Assembly: GCA_030674155.1 (NCBI GenBank)
Contig: CM060342.1
Span: forward strand, 23,489,079 to 23,553,078
Length of the DNA: 64,000 nt
DNA from: Stramonita haemastoma
Taxonomy: Eukaryota; Mollusca; Gastropoda; Neogastropoda; Muricidae
Direction of reading: 5' to 3'
In this document: piece after piece, positions 11,801 to 21,700 of the stretch
Position numbering within the stretch: the first letter of the stretch is position 1
Layout: the number at the start of each line of letters is the position of its first letter
Translations under genes and position numbers: made by a program
The notes under the pieces: generated by a model
Database searches by the model: none
The model's input: only the letters and a program-made list of their open reading frames with translations
What the model was told of the DNA's origin: nothing

Positions 11801-12415
11801 GTCGTTTGAAAATGGATTTTGCTTTTCTTTAATAGATGATGTAATTGTCATTTGAAAATGGATGTTGCTTTTCTTTAATAGATGATGTAATTGTCATTTG
11901 AAAATGGATGTTGCTTTTCTTTTCTCTATACAGAAAGCCCCCTCAGGGTGCTCATGAACCGGCAGCTGCGCCACTACCGCAGTGGCGTAGAGATGGACCC
12001 TCCCTTCTACACAGATGCGCACGAGAGCGCAGCTTTGCTGTTTCTCAGAATGGGAGCCACACGGAACGAGCTGAAGAAACTGCTGTGGCATGAGCTGAAT
12101 CTGCCCAAACAACCTGGTGTCTTGCTCGAGACCTTGATGGATTCGTTCAGCTCCCTGCCTTCTTTGTCTGATTTGGATGCAGAGGTGGCAGTGAGCACCT
12201 TTCAAACCACATCGCATTACAGCGGACATACTCTATGGCGCATTCCTACAGAAGGATGGACGGAAGAAGCCAGACAGGAGGTGGATGAAAGACTGAAAGC
12301 GGTCGTTGCGGAAAAGAAACAGCTGTATCATCAACGTAGCGCAGAGGTGCCCTCCTTGGCCCATCTGAGCCGTGCTGCCATCAGGTCCAGCCTGCAGGCG
12401 GATGTCAGGAGGTGA
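8602..12415 (+). CDS. Ankyrin-repeat and SOCS-box (ASB-like) protein gene, 3' part
   Basis: Three exons join in frame: 8602-8883, 9807-10013 and 11934-12415 (stop TGA 12413-12415), together ~324 codons. Exon 1 encodes ankyrin repeats (STTPLHLAVLGGCKEYVRIL, then RTPLYLAAEEGHAECLMLLL); exon 2 continues them (ISAVHEAVKRGWDMDMIKLL). The C-terminus ends in a SOCS-box-like core (VPSLAHLSRAAIRSSL). ASB proteins use ankyrin repeats to bind substrate and the SOCS box to recruit Elongin B/C and Cullin 5 for ubiquitination; that role is inferred from the family. The 5' exons are not found in 1-8600 and probably lie left of the window. The subfamily is not assigned. Each exon border next to intron 2, and the stop codon, is copied into a minisatellite (see findings). 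Confidence 0.8.
8957..9127 (-). mobile_element. SINE family D (tRNA+5S type), 3' part
   Basis: Carries the family D body on the minus strand (ACCCTAAAGAGGGCAGGTAC, GAGAGGAGATG, CCTCAATATGCTGGCCCC). The promoter-bearing head is missing. It lies in the intron after exon a. Confidence 0.75.
9128..9806 (+). other. ASB-like intron, rest
   Basis: Short (ATCT)n near 9530. No other element recognised. Confidence 0.6.
9807..10013 (+). CDS. ASB-like gene, internal exon b
   Basis: Acceptor TTTTATTTTTCAG before 9807 and donor G|GTAAGC after 10013. Ankyrin-type sequence includes KMVAMGADVGHHDAYGISAV. The donor and its flank are tandemly repeated downstream. Confidence 0.8.
10009..10222 (+). repeat. Minisatellite, ~4 copies, each holding the exon b splice donor
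   Basis: A ~54-bp unit (GGAGGTAAGCTCACTCATCC ... TGACTGACTGAGCACC) is repeated about four times; every unit keeps GAG|GTAAGC. The first unit is the true exon b/intron border. Copies are nearly identical apart from a 3-bp deletion, so expansion looks recent. Confidence 0.9.
10223..10437 (+). mobile_element. SINE family A, 5'-truncated
   Basis: Starts inside the body (GATGAGACTATAATCTGAGG) and runs to the canonical 3' end (GGGGACTGGATGTAAAACAG, TATATAAAAG). It begins where the donor minisatellite ends. Confidence 0.8.
10438..10801 (+). other. ASB-like intron, low-complexity
   Basis: A short SINE A tail fragment (10523-10560, minus) and a (TTA)n stretch near 10650. Confidence 0.5.
10802..11155 (-). 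mobile_element. SINE family B, near full length
   Basis: On the minus strand the tRNA-like head (CAGGTTCTGGGTTCAATTTC) lies at 11082-11101 and the 3' end (ACCATTGGTGAACAT) at ~10806-10820. It carries the shared A/B body (TTCGGCTGAAACTATAAACG). Confidence 0.7.
11290..11933 (+). repeat. 46-bp minisatellite (~14 copies) built from the splice-acceptor region
   Basis: Unit ATGATGTAATTGTCATTTGA plus AAATGGATTTTGCTTTTC plus TTTAATAG, period 46 bp, running up to the real acceptor (TCTATACAG) of the last ASB exon. Each unit ends in a pyrimidine tract plus AG, so it contains a decoy 3' splice site. Copies differ mainly by G/T and C/G at fixed positions (GATTTTG or GATGTTG; GTCATTT or GTCGTTT), showing higher-order mixing of unit variants. 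Confidence 0.95.
11934..12415 (+). CDS. ASB-like gene, last coding exon (SOCS box)
   Basis: Acceptor TCTCTATACAG; ends TGA at 12413-12415. It encodes the C-terminal half, with GC-rich coding-type sequence unlike its flanks and the SOCS-box motif SLAHLSRAAIRSSL near the end. The box stops soon after its BC-box, so the Cullin-box part is short or absent. Confidence 0.8.
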
Positions 12416-12716
12416 TCTCTTGGCCTGTGCCACAGTGTATCAAGAGGTACATTCTCCTGGGCCACGACCTGTGATCTCAATGTCAGGCAGGTGATCTCTT
12501 GGCCTGTGCCACAGTGTGTCAAAAGGTACATTCTCCTGGGCCACGACCTGTGATCTCAATGTCAGGCAGGTGATCTCTTGGCCTGTGCCACCGTGTGTCA
12601 AAAGGTACATTCTCCTGGGCCACGACCTGTGATCTCAATGTCAGGCAGGTGATCTCTTGGCCTGTGCCACCGTGTGTCAAAAGGTACATTCTCCTGGGCC
12701 ACGACCTGTGATCTGC
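12404..12716 (+). repeat. 79-bp minisatellite (~4 copies) starting across the stop codon
   Basis: The unit GTCAGGCAGGTGATCTCTTG ... GGCCACGACCTGTGATCTCA repeats with an exact 79-bp period (TGA at 12413, 12492, 12571 and 12650). The first unit overlaps the last codons and the stop of the ASB-like CDS; the rest forms the 3'UTR. Confidence 0.95.
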
Positions 12717-12844
12717 ATCTCCTGCGTGTGTGTTTTTAACAGGTGGTGGTGCTGTGCTTGGGAGAATGTTTCATCAGCCGTAAGGAGTTACTAGAGAACT
12801 GAACAACCCCAGTATTGCTCACAGAATCTAGAGAAGAGAGAGGG

Positions 12845-12875
<31 letters not shown>

Positions 12876-12877
<2 letters not shown>

Positions 12878-13299
12878 ATTTGATTTGATTTATTGATTTA
12901 TTCTTTTATATCGAGGATAATGGAATAAGCACTCTTGTGCTTTTTTACATCCAGTCCCCGTGTGTATGCAGTTTTTGTAAATGTCATATGTTCCCACCGG
13001 CACACAATGGCCTACTCTTACGAAAAGCGGAACAGGAATTATCGTGTGGGCAAGATGTTCTGCGTGCCTTCGTGCCTTCGCAGAAGGGGAGAGAGAGAGA
13101 GAGATTGATTGATTTATTCTTTTATATTGATAATGGAATAAGCACTCTTGTGCTTTTTTACATCCAGTCCCCGTGTGTATGCAGTTTTTGTAAATGTCAT
13201 ATGTTCCCACCAGCACACAATGGCCTACTCTTACGAAAAGCGGAACAGGAATTATCGTGTGCGCAAGATGTTCTGCGTGCCTTCGTGCCTTCGCAGAAG

Positions 13300-13338
<39 letters not shown>
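12876..13338 (-). mobile_element. Two tandem, nearly identical SINE A partial copies separated by (GA)n
   Basis: Copies at ~12893-13086 and ~13108-13301 share almost every base from the tail (ATAATGGAATAAGCACTCTT) to CTTCGCAGAAGGGGAGAGAG. Both are truncated at the same internal point next to a GA tract, so this is a ~215-bp tandem duplication, probably by unequal exchange at GA tracts. Confidence 0.85.
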
Positions 13339-13342
<4 letters not shown>

Positions 13343-13423
13343 AGCTGAAACAAAAGGAGTGATGGGGAAGGAAAATTTTTAGCACAAAATTTCCAGAAAA
13401 ATGGGAATGCTATTGATACTTAA

Positions 13424-13640
13424 GTTGTTGTTGTTGTTGTTGTTGTTCCCCAGCTTAACACTCTGGGGGTCACCCAGAATGTGCACTCTTGACTCACTCA
13501 TCCCACCTGGGAATCACTGTGAGATTGAAATTGCACACTGAATGAGAAGTTTGCGTGTATGACTATTTTCAAGTACCTCGCCATATAGGCAGCCATACTC
13601 CGAATTCAGAGGAGATACTAAAGTGACCCCAGCATCCTTA
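13424..13640 (-). mobile_element. Retroposon family E, ~200 bp, (AAC)n tail
   Basis: On the minus strand it runs from CCTCTGAATTCGGAGTATGG to AGTGTTAAGCTGGGGAACAA and then an AAC-rich tail. Copies at 24110-24297 and 51848-52033 share both ends. No clear Pol III boxes were identified. Confidence 0.75.
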
Positions 13641-14679
13641 AGTATGTGTGTGTGTGTGTGTGTGTGCGTGTGTGTGTGTGGGCGTGCGTGCGTGCATGTG
13701 TGTTGGGGGTGGGGGGGATTATAGTTTTCAATAAATCTATTTGTTGCAGCTGTTAAACCATTATACAGAATTCATAGCATGATTATTTGGGCTGCTGTGT
13801 ATTGGAGATTCTTTTTTTCTTCTTAGTTAATCATGTGTTTGTGCCCAGCCTCCTATGAATGAGATTAAAAGCTTACCACAATAAACTGTTGTCTTTATTA
13901 GTTATTTATTTCTCTCTCTCTGTCTCTCTCGTACATGACAAGACATTGAAGTGTGTGTGTGGTGTGTGTGTGTGTGTGTAATTCAAGTAGACCTTTGACC
14001 AGGAACATTGGAAAACAAAACTCGTTCAGCATAAACACCCTTCACTGGGCTAAACTTCTTCATAAGCATGGAACCATGCACACCCATGCATGCGTGATAC
14101 ACAGGCCCTTCCTCAACCCCCTCACCCCCACCCACCCCCACACACACCTTTATAATGAAAAGGTTGATAAAGCAAAAAATGTGGCAGTGTATTCAAGCTG
14201 TGCTGCTATCTTGAATATACCAATGTCAGTTCATATAACTTGCTGGAAAGTGCTTGCTGGAAACATGTTGGGAAAAACCAAAAAGATGCTGGGTATTCTT
14301 ATGGTATCATTTCTGGTTTTTTACCTAAATTACATTCTTTCTTCTCGGTTTCGGTTAGATAGATAAGATCACACCAAAGGCCCGTGATAAGTCTTATTAA
14401 TACACTAAAGTTAAAACGCTTTCTATACAAACATTTTTTTAAATGTGCAGTGTGTGTGTGTGTGTGGTGGGGCAATTTCAAACATCCATATTCTTTTCGA
14501 CAGGAAAGTGTTAAAAAAGCATCTTCCAACCATTTATGAGAGATCTTTGCATAAGGTTTTAAAGAGCTGTATATTGCTATGAAGGAAAAATACAAAAAAA
14601 AAAAAAAATCTACTTCTAAAATGAATACATTAAATTTGACCATGCAGCTATGCAATAATTATACACCCCCATAAATATG
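13641..14679. other. Intergenic; possible ASB poly(A) site at ~13881
   Basis: (TG)n at 13645-13705 and 13951-13980. An ACAATAAACTG poly(A)-type signal lies at ~13879, followed by T-rich sequence; it could end the ASB-like transcript, which would then have a ~1.5-kb 3'UTR. No coding signal. Confidence 0.35.
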
Positions 14680-14714
14680 TGTACACACACACACACACAC
14701 ACACACACATGGGT

Positions 14715-14752
<38 letters not shown>

Positions 14753-14825
14753 ACACACACACACACAAAAGCACACACACACACGCACACACACAAACAC
14801 GCACATGAACACACACACACACACC
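14680..14825. repeat. (CA)n microsatellite
   Basis: Interrupted CA repeat. On the minus strand it is TG-rich and lies just past an AATAAA. Confidence 0.95.
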
Positions 14826-14849
14826 ATATGCAACAAGATTGCACCTGGA

Positions 14850-17845
14850 TTTATTCATGTCAAATAGAATCAGAACAGCACAAAATAAAAATAATAACAC
14901 ACTGTCCATCCCTTTCAATTCAGAGTTTTACTTCTCACATATGGAGATCTATCATCAACTGTTCAAATTTCATACACAATGCTACACTTCAGGAAAAGGT
15001 AATGGAAAAACTCCTGTGAAAACATCCATCTGAAAATAACAGAAAACACCCTACAGAGACTGAGAACATTTGCAGAGCAGTCAAAGTCACCTAGCTTCCA
15101 AGTGAAGTGCTTCAGGAGATTACTATTTTAAGTTTCTTTTTTTTTTTTTTACCCAACAGCAGCACCTAGTTTTCCACTTAAGCCAGCCAAATTCTTTGGT
15201 TATACGCCCTAGAGTATGCAAGGACATTGTGTAAAATTGGATTTTTAAAATCCAATTTCTTTTTCTTTTTTTTTATCTCTCGCTCTTATCAGGGCTGAGG
15301 AAACAGCAAAAACTCCTGAAATTTTAGAGGATCCAAGTCATGTTCCTCCAAAAGACCCCCCCCCCCCCCCCCCCCCTTCCCAAAACACCCAATAAAAGCA
15401 AAACCCAACTTTTGAATTCCTGTAATTTAGAGTACATTATTCAAAACGTCGCGTCATTATCACACACCAATTAACACACAGCACCTCCAATGTTGCACCT
15501 CTAGGATTGATTCACACAACAGTGACCGACTTACATTAGCACTGCTAGCTATGTCTCCACCTCTCCTTTGCTTTTGTCGTTTCTCAAAACAACAACATTT
15601 TGGTTGACAAGTTTTTTCAAATCTTTTCTCAACTATTGTTCACTGAAAACTTTTCTAAGTGTTTGTGATTTTTCATGCTTATTTTTTTTTAATCAGCCAC
15701 TGAGTAAAAATATTTTTTTTTTCAGCACACAAAGCTTGGAGACCCACAATAAATGTTTGCCACTTTTTGCTTTTTTCTGTTTTTTTTAATTATCTTTGTG
15801 ATTTTCAAATGTTCATAAATCAGCAAAGAAGTGAAATCTTGTCATATTTTAAATCGGCAAGAATCACTCAATTTTAAAAGACCATTTTCCACTCCATTGC
15901 TGTGTTTCTGTTGTTCATACCTGCTAATTTGGCTTCAATCATAACATGATTTGCTTGAAAGTGATTTAATGGGGATAAAACACCAAATGTTTTTCATGAC
16001 AGCGTTCAAGTGAATAAATGGATATCTTTTCTAAAATGCATGCATAAACTTTCATACAAATGACTGCATTAATGTGCATCTCTGTGCATACACATTATGC
16101 TTTTTGCCTGGGAAAGGAAATGGTAAATCATTTTACTCATGAAAAATTTAAACATGAAGTACACAAAATAATTCTCCAAATCTATAGATGAGGCACCAGC
16201 CCCAAAATAAAATTCAGACAATTCCTTGAGTCAGAATGCAGCTATCTTCACAAGAGGGCAAAACAGTCGCATACAAAAAAATCTCACCATTGGTGAACCT
16301 TGGAGCTCTGGCCGAGGAAAAAAAAAAAAAAAACTCGCAAAAACAAAAAAAAATTACCACTGTACCAACTACAAGCACTAGTATCACACCCTACAGTGCT
16401 GGATAGAAGAATCCTGAAAATAAAACTGATGTCCTTTTTTCAAGAACATCAAAATGTGATGTCTCCCAGTGACACCAATAGGAATAGAACAGAGCGCATC
16501 TTACATAAGATGCCCACATTCAAAGTACCAGCAACACACACACAACATACATGCACATGCGCACACGCATACACACACACATATGTTGTTCCCTCCTCCC
16601 ACCACACACACTGAGCACGTGCACAGAATCCAATTTACATGCATGAACACAATTACAATATACATTTCAGCTTAAGGTATTCCTCAATCAGCCTCATGAT
16701 TAAAAAAAAAGAAAAAGATTTCAGCTGAATCCATCATATGCTAAGAAAATTCTCTGATCAAAGTATCTATCTATTTTTAACTTTTTCTTTTTAAAGGAAA
16801 GTCATTTCACTTTAAATATCTACGTATTTTTAACTTATAGTTTCAAAAACAAATTTATTAAATTTTTTTGAATGAATAGGTTTTGTTCCCAAAACTCTTT
16901 AAGCAAAAATTATTTTTAAAATTATTTGAAAACAAATTCATTAAAAAATTTTAAACACAATGTTCTTTTTCCCCCCTACAAACCTTAGCATAACTCAACA
17001 TCCAGAATATAAACAAAACAAAAATCGTTTATATGGAAGAGTACTTTTCCTCACACTTCTCAAAGCAGTTTTGTTTCATCACATACCATCAGTCATCGCC
17101 TTGATAATACAACTGTACAGTCTGTACATAAGCACATGTACACATATACAGAAATATACATATACACAAAAACATCAAGAATGCAACTGATTTCTTTCAA
17201 CATGACTTCATAAGATCTTTCTTCTTTTTCACTGCTACCAGACTTGGAAAAGAGAACTCTAAACTTTTACGTTTCATCAAAGAAAGAAAACACTATTCTT
17301 TTCCTTTTTCTTGATTTTTTTAAGCATAGAAAACCTTTGTGAATTTCAGTTTCTGTTTCTTTATTTTCTTTTATTTTTCTTCGGTCATCCTTGAGACCAT
17401 TATCCAATTTTTTTTTTTAATAATATCTCCAAAATTTTGAGACATTGGGTTAACTGAACATCTGCACACTTTAGCAAGCTGGAGAAAAGAAAAAAAAAAG
17501 TTCATTGTAATTCAGCTTTCGATAAAACCACTAACAGTCACTATTCTGCGGATATCACATGGTGAATACATGCTCTTCTACAGGGGGGAAAAAGAAGATG
17601 GGGTGGAGTGGGTCAGAAGAGGAGGAGAAGGAGGAGGAGGAAAGATCATCATCTTATACAATTAGCAATTTTTATCATTGCAAAAAAACAAAACAAAAAA
17701 AACAAAAAAGGACCAGAAAAAATGTTTCTTATCCACGGTATAGGCAACAGTCAACCATTCATACAGACATCAAGACTTCAGCCACCTGCTGACCAAATAG
17801 GGAAGTGTACAGGTGGCACTGTCAAAAACCCTCTGGAACACGCGT
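14850..17845 (-). other. AT-rich region, candidate long 3'UTR of PELO
   Basis: No SINE head or TIR is seen across ~3 kb except a SINE B 3' fragment at 16265-16320, which contrasts with the repeat-dense flanks. On the minus strand it follows the PELO stop directly and ends in AATAAA (14850-14855), with a (TG)n tract ~30 nt further on. Reading this as one 3'UTR is inference; nearer signals are also possible. Confidence 0.35.
16265..16322 (+). mobile_element. SINE family B, 3'-end fragment
   Basis: ATCTCACCATTGGTGAACCT followed by an A-run. Confidence 0.65.
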
Positions 17846-17925
17846 TTAATCTTCGTCGTCCGATTCCTCGTCATCCTGCACCGGAAACCTCAAAATGGCC
17901 GCCACTCCGGAAAGCTGACCCAGTT
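17846..17925 (-). CDS. PELO: PELO exon 12 (last coding)
   Basis: Encodes [16 protein letters not shown] and an acidic tail (DDEESDDED), then TAA at 17846-17848. Acidic tails are typical of animal Pelota. Confidence 0.95.
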
Positions 17926-18699
17926 CTGAAAAAACGAGGAAGACAAACAACTGACCTGATGCATTGCACTGTACACAGAAACACAAACTATTTTCTTCTT
18001 CTTCGTTGTCGAATGTTCAGATAGCAATTATCATTGTCTGTCCTATGAACGAAAGTGTGTTGTGCTGCCGTTAAAAGAGCCTAACAAGTAAGTAATGAAG
18101 TTGTGGGTTCGATTCCTAGCCTTGCCCTTCTTTCTTCCCAGTTTGAAAAAGTGGTTCTTTATTTCCAGTCAATCATTCAGAGTCCAGTTCTTGGGGGGGG
18201 GGGGGGGGGGGGGGGGGGGTCTTTGAAACTTGTTACAATTGTGTTTGTGGTGCTTCCTTTCTGGGTTTGTTTTTTTGTTGTTGTTGACTGTGGGTTGTTT
18301 TTTTTGTTGGTTGTTTTGGGTTTTTTGGGGGGGGGGGGGGGGGTTGGGGGTGGATGTTTGTTTTGTTTGTGGGTATTTTTTTCCCTCTATAAGCATCAGT
18401 CTATAATTTAATGTTATCTTACTGGAACTTTCAGTCTGCTTCCTTTCCCTTTTCTATCTAATTACATGTTCTGGTTTCTAAACCCCCCCCCCCCCCACCA
18501 ACACCCACCAATATTGCCATATGTATGCCTCCCATTCCCTTCCACATCCCACCCATCTATGCAGAGAGCACACACACACACACACACATTTGATTTAATT
18601 TGATTTGACATACATTCACACACAACAAACACATTTGCTTTGATTTGATTTGACATACATTCACACACACACAACACACACACCCCCCCCCACCACCTC

Positions 18700-18741
<42 letters not shown>

Positions 18742-21700
18742 ATAACCCTATACTCACGTTCTCCAGAGACGTGCAAACTGGAGAAAATCTTGACATCGCC
18801 CCCATTTTCTCGAACGCTGTCCACCAAGCTGACATACCGCTTCCTCTGTTGGATGTCCTGAGACCTGTACAGGCATAACACAAGGACTGAAATCTTGTCA
18901 TGGCTAACCCATGTAAAACATACAATCTATATTGTGACCTCTGTCGATATGTCTGCGTCCTCTGTCTATCTGTTTGTTTCTCCGTCTAGCTATGTCATCT
19001 TCCTTCTCGCTCTAACTTTAACATATTTGTGCGAGTATGTGTGTGTATGTTTGTTTGTTTTTTTCTCTTCTTCTGTTCTTCCTAATTTCTCTTATACTTT
19101 ATTATATTTCAATATGCTTTGTGTGAATATTTTGCTTGCTTTTTTATATGTATGTGAAAAACTGCATTTCATGATATAAAACAATGTACAACATGATAAA
19201 ACTGAATAAAAATGGTTAAAAAAAAAATCTTGTCATGGCTGTTTTCTTTTTCTTTTTTTTTTTTTTTGGGGGGTGGGGGGTTCTCAGCCAGACCTCTGAG
19301 GTTCACCAATGGTGAGAGTTTGTTTATGTTTTATTATTTATTTATTTATTCCACTTTATGTCACCACAGATTTCTCTGCGTGAAATCCGGGCTGCTCTCC
19401 CCAGGGAGAGCATGTCGCCGCAAGTACTACACCTCCCATTATTTTTTTTTTTCTTTTTCCTGTCTGCAACTGTATTTGTTTCCCTATCAGAGGGGCTTTT
19501 TTCTACTGTTTACCCACCGTTAGGGTAATCGTATTCTGATATCGGGGATGATGTCTAAGCACAACACTACTGTGCATGCCATTTTTCATATTTTGTTATC
19601 CATTCTTACCAGTAATCAAAGGCCTAGTCTTCCAAAAGTAGGAAAGGATTTTCCCATGTGCACAACCGTTCTGCATGCATTCCCACACTGCACCTCGATT
19701 TATAGTTTCATCTGAAGGACTTTTTGGGGGAGTGGAGTCAGTACTGGATGTTAACTCCAGGGGATGGATAAAAATCCTTCAAACAAGCATCTTGGTGGTG
19801 GTGGCTTGAACCCAGGCCATCAAACAGCAAGTTTAACAATCGACCATCTTCCCTTTCCAAATGGACACCACCAAAGTGACTCATCAGCAGTGTATGGCCC
19901 CTTTGTATGGTGACCCCACAGTGGCCTACCATTGGTAAGGTCCCTGTGGACTTGCAATCCTAAGGCTGTGACATAAATGAGTCGAGGTATTACCAGCCTG
20001 TATAGCTGAGGTGGAGACATCAGAATGAGCAATGGAGAAACAGCAAGACAGGGACATCACATATAATGAGACAGAAAAAAAATCCTGATCAGTCAAGCAA
20101 AAATTATATCATTGCTGAGAACAAAGGTAGCAAAAGAAACAAATGCCCGAGTCACTCACCTGAACAGCTCATCGGATACCAGCAAAGTTTCAATAGCCAT
20201 CAGAGAGGCCGCTTTTTCACAGTGTTTTACCCTGCAACACATCATGGTAGACATATATTTCTATTATCTTTGATATAAAAGAATAAATAAATAAATATAT
20301 GTAGAGATCTCTCTTCAACAAAGCCGCCGCTGTAGTCTAGTGGTTAGGGCGTTGGACTCGTAATCTAAAGGTTGCAGGTTCGATCCCAGCTTTCAGCTAT
20401 GGCGTTGTGCCCTTGGAAAATGCACTTTACGGCTATTTTCTCACCCCACCCAGGTGTAAAAGGGGTACCAACCTTGTGTTGGGGGTTAACCCTGCGATAG
20501 ACTGGCGTCCTATCCAGGGGGGAGTCTATGACTCTCAGTTGCTTAACGCCACAGAAACCGGGATAAGTACTGGCCTGATGAGCCTTAGGCTCGGGACAGA
20601 CTTAAACTTTAACTAACCATATAGTTAGCCACATTTCAACTTATGGGATGGTGTCTTAACACCGACACCTGAGTGCATGCATTTAAACATTTTTTTCATC
20701 CGTTCCTATTGGCATGAAACATAACCTATCCCTTTTTTTTCTTCTATTTTTCAGTCTCATTCTCTTCCAACACGACCACCACACTCTGAAGTGTGGAGAT
20801 GTCTCACAGCACGCAAATCCAGCATAACTTAGTCAAGGTTCCATCTGGGCCCAGGACTAAAATTAGTGCACCCTTTCCTTTTACCCACTCCTAGTGTGTC
20901 AAATCCTGCTATGATTAGCACTAATGGGTTCCGGCTGGGCTGGGCTGGGCTGAGATGATGGGATGGGATAAGATGGGATGGGATGGGATGGGGTCACTCA
21001 CTCACTCAGTCCCATGTCCCAAAGGACGTAGGGGGGACATGAGAGAAGACGCAACAGAGATCTTTTTCCATGCTTCACGATCCTGTGTGGCTAGTAGGAG
21101 GTGTTGTAGGGGTTGGGCGGTCCAGTCTTTGATGTTGTCAACCCATGACTTCTTTTGGCGGCCTCTTCTTCTCTTGCCCTCGACTGTTCCTTGCAGGATG
21201 GTTTTTGCTAGGGTGTTGTGTCTTGTGGTGTGACCAAACCACATCAGCTTTCTCCTCTTTATGGTGGAGAGCAAAGGCTCTTGGGGGATGGGGTAAGATG
21301 GGATAAAATAGGATGGGATAAGATAGGATGGGATAGGATAGGTTGGGATAAAAATGGGATGGGATAGGATAGGATGGGATAAGATAGGATAGGATGGGAT
21401 AAGATGGGATGGGCTGAGATGGGATGGAATGTACAGCAGCTGAGAGGAGCTAAAAGTGAGGGGAAACTGACAGCTGTGGTCTAGGCACATCTCACACACC
21501 ATCCTCATTCACTCCACCATCCTCATACCCATAAAAGGCTCTGTCCGGGTCGTTCTGCAACATCTGGTAGAAGTCATCCAGACTTTTGACTTCTCCAGAA
21601 GCCTTGGTGTCCGCCAGTCGAGCCACCACACTGGGGTCTGTCAAAACCTCTGAAAGGTGAAGAAAGAAAGAAAGGAAGAAAATAGTGAATCGTTTCATGG

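Noticed and set aside
11290..11933. CRISPR-like array of regular repeats
   Set aside because: Units are continuous 46-bp tandem copies with no unique spacers, inside a eukaryotic intron.
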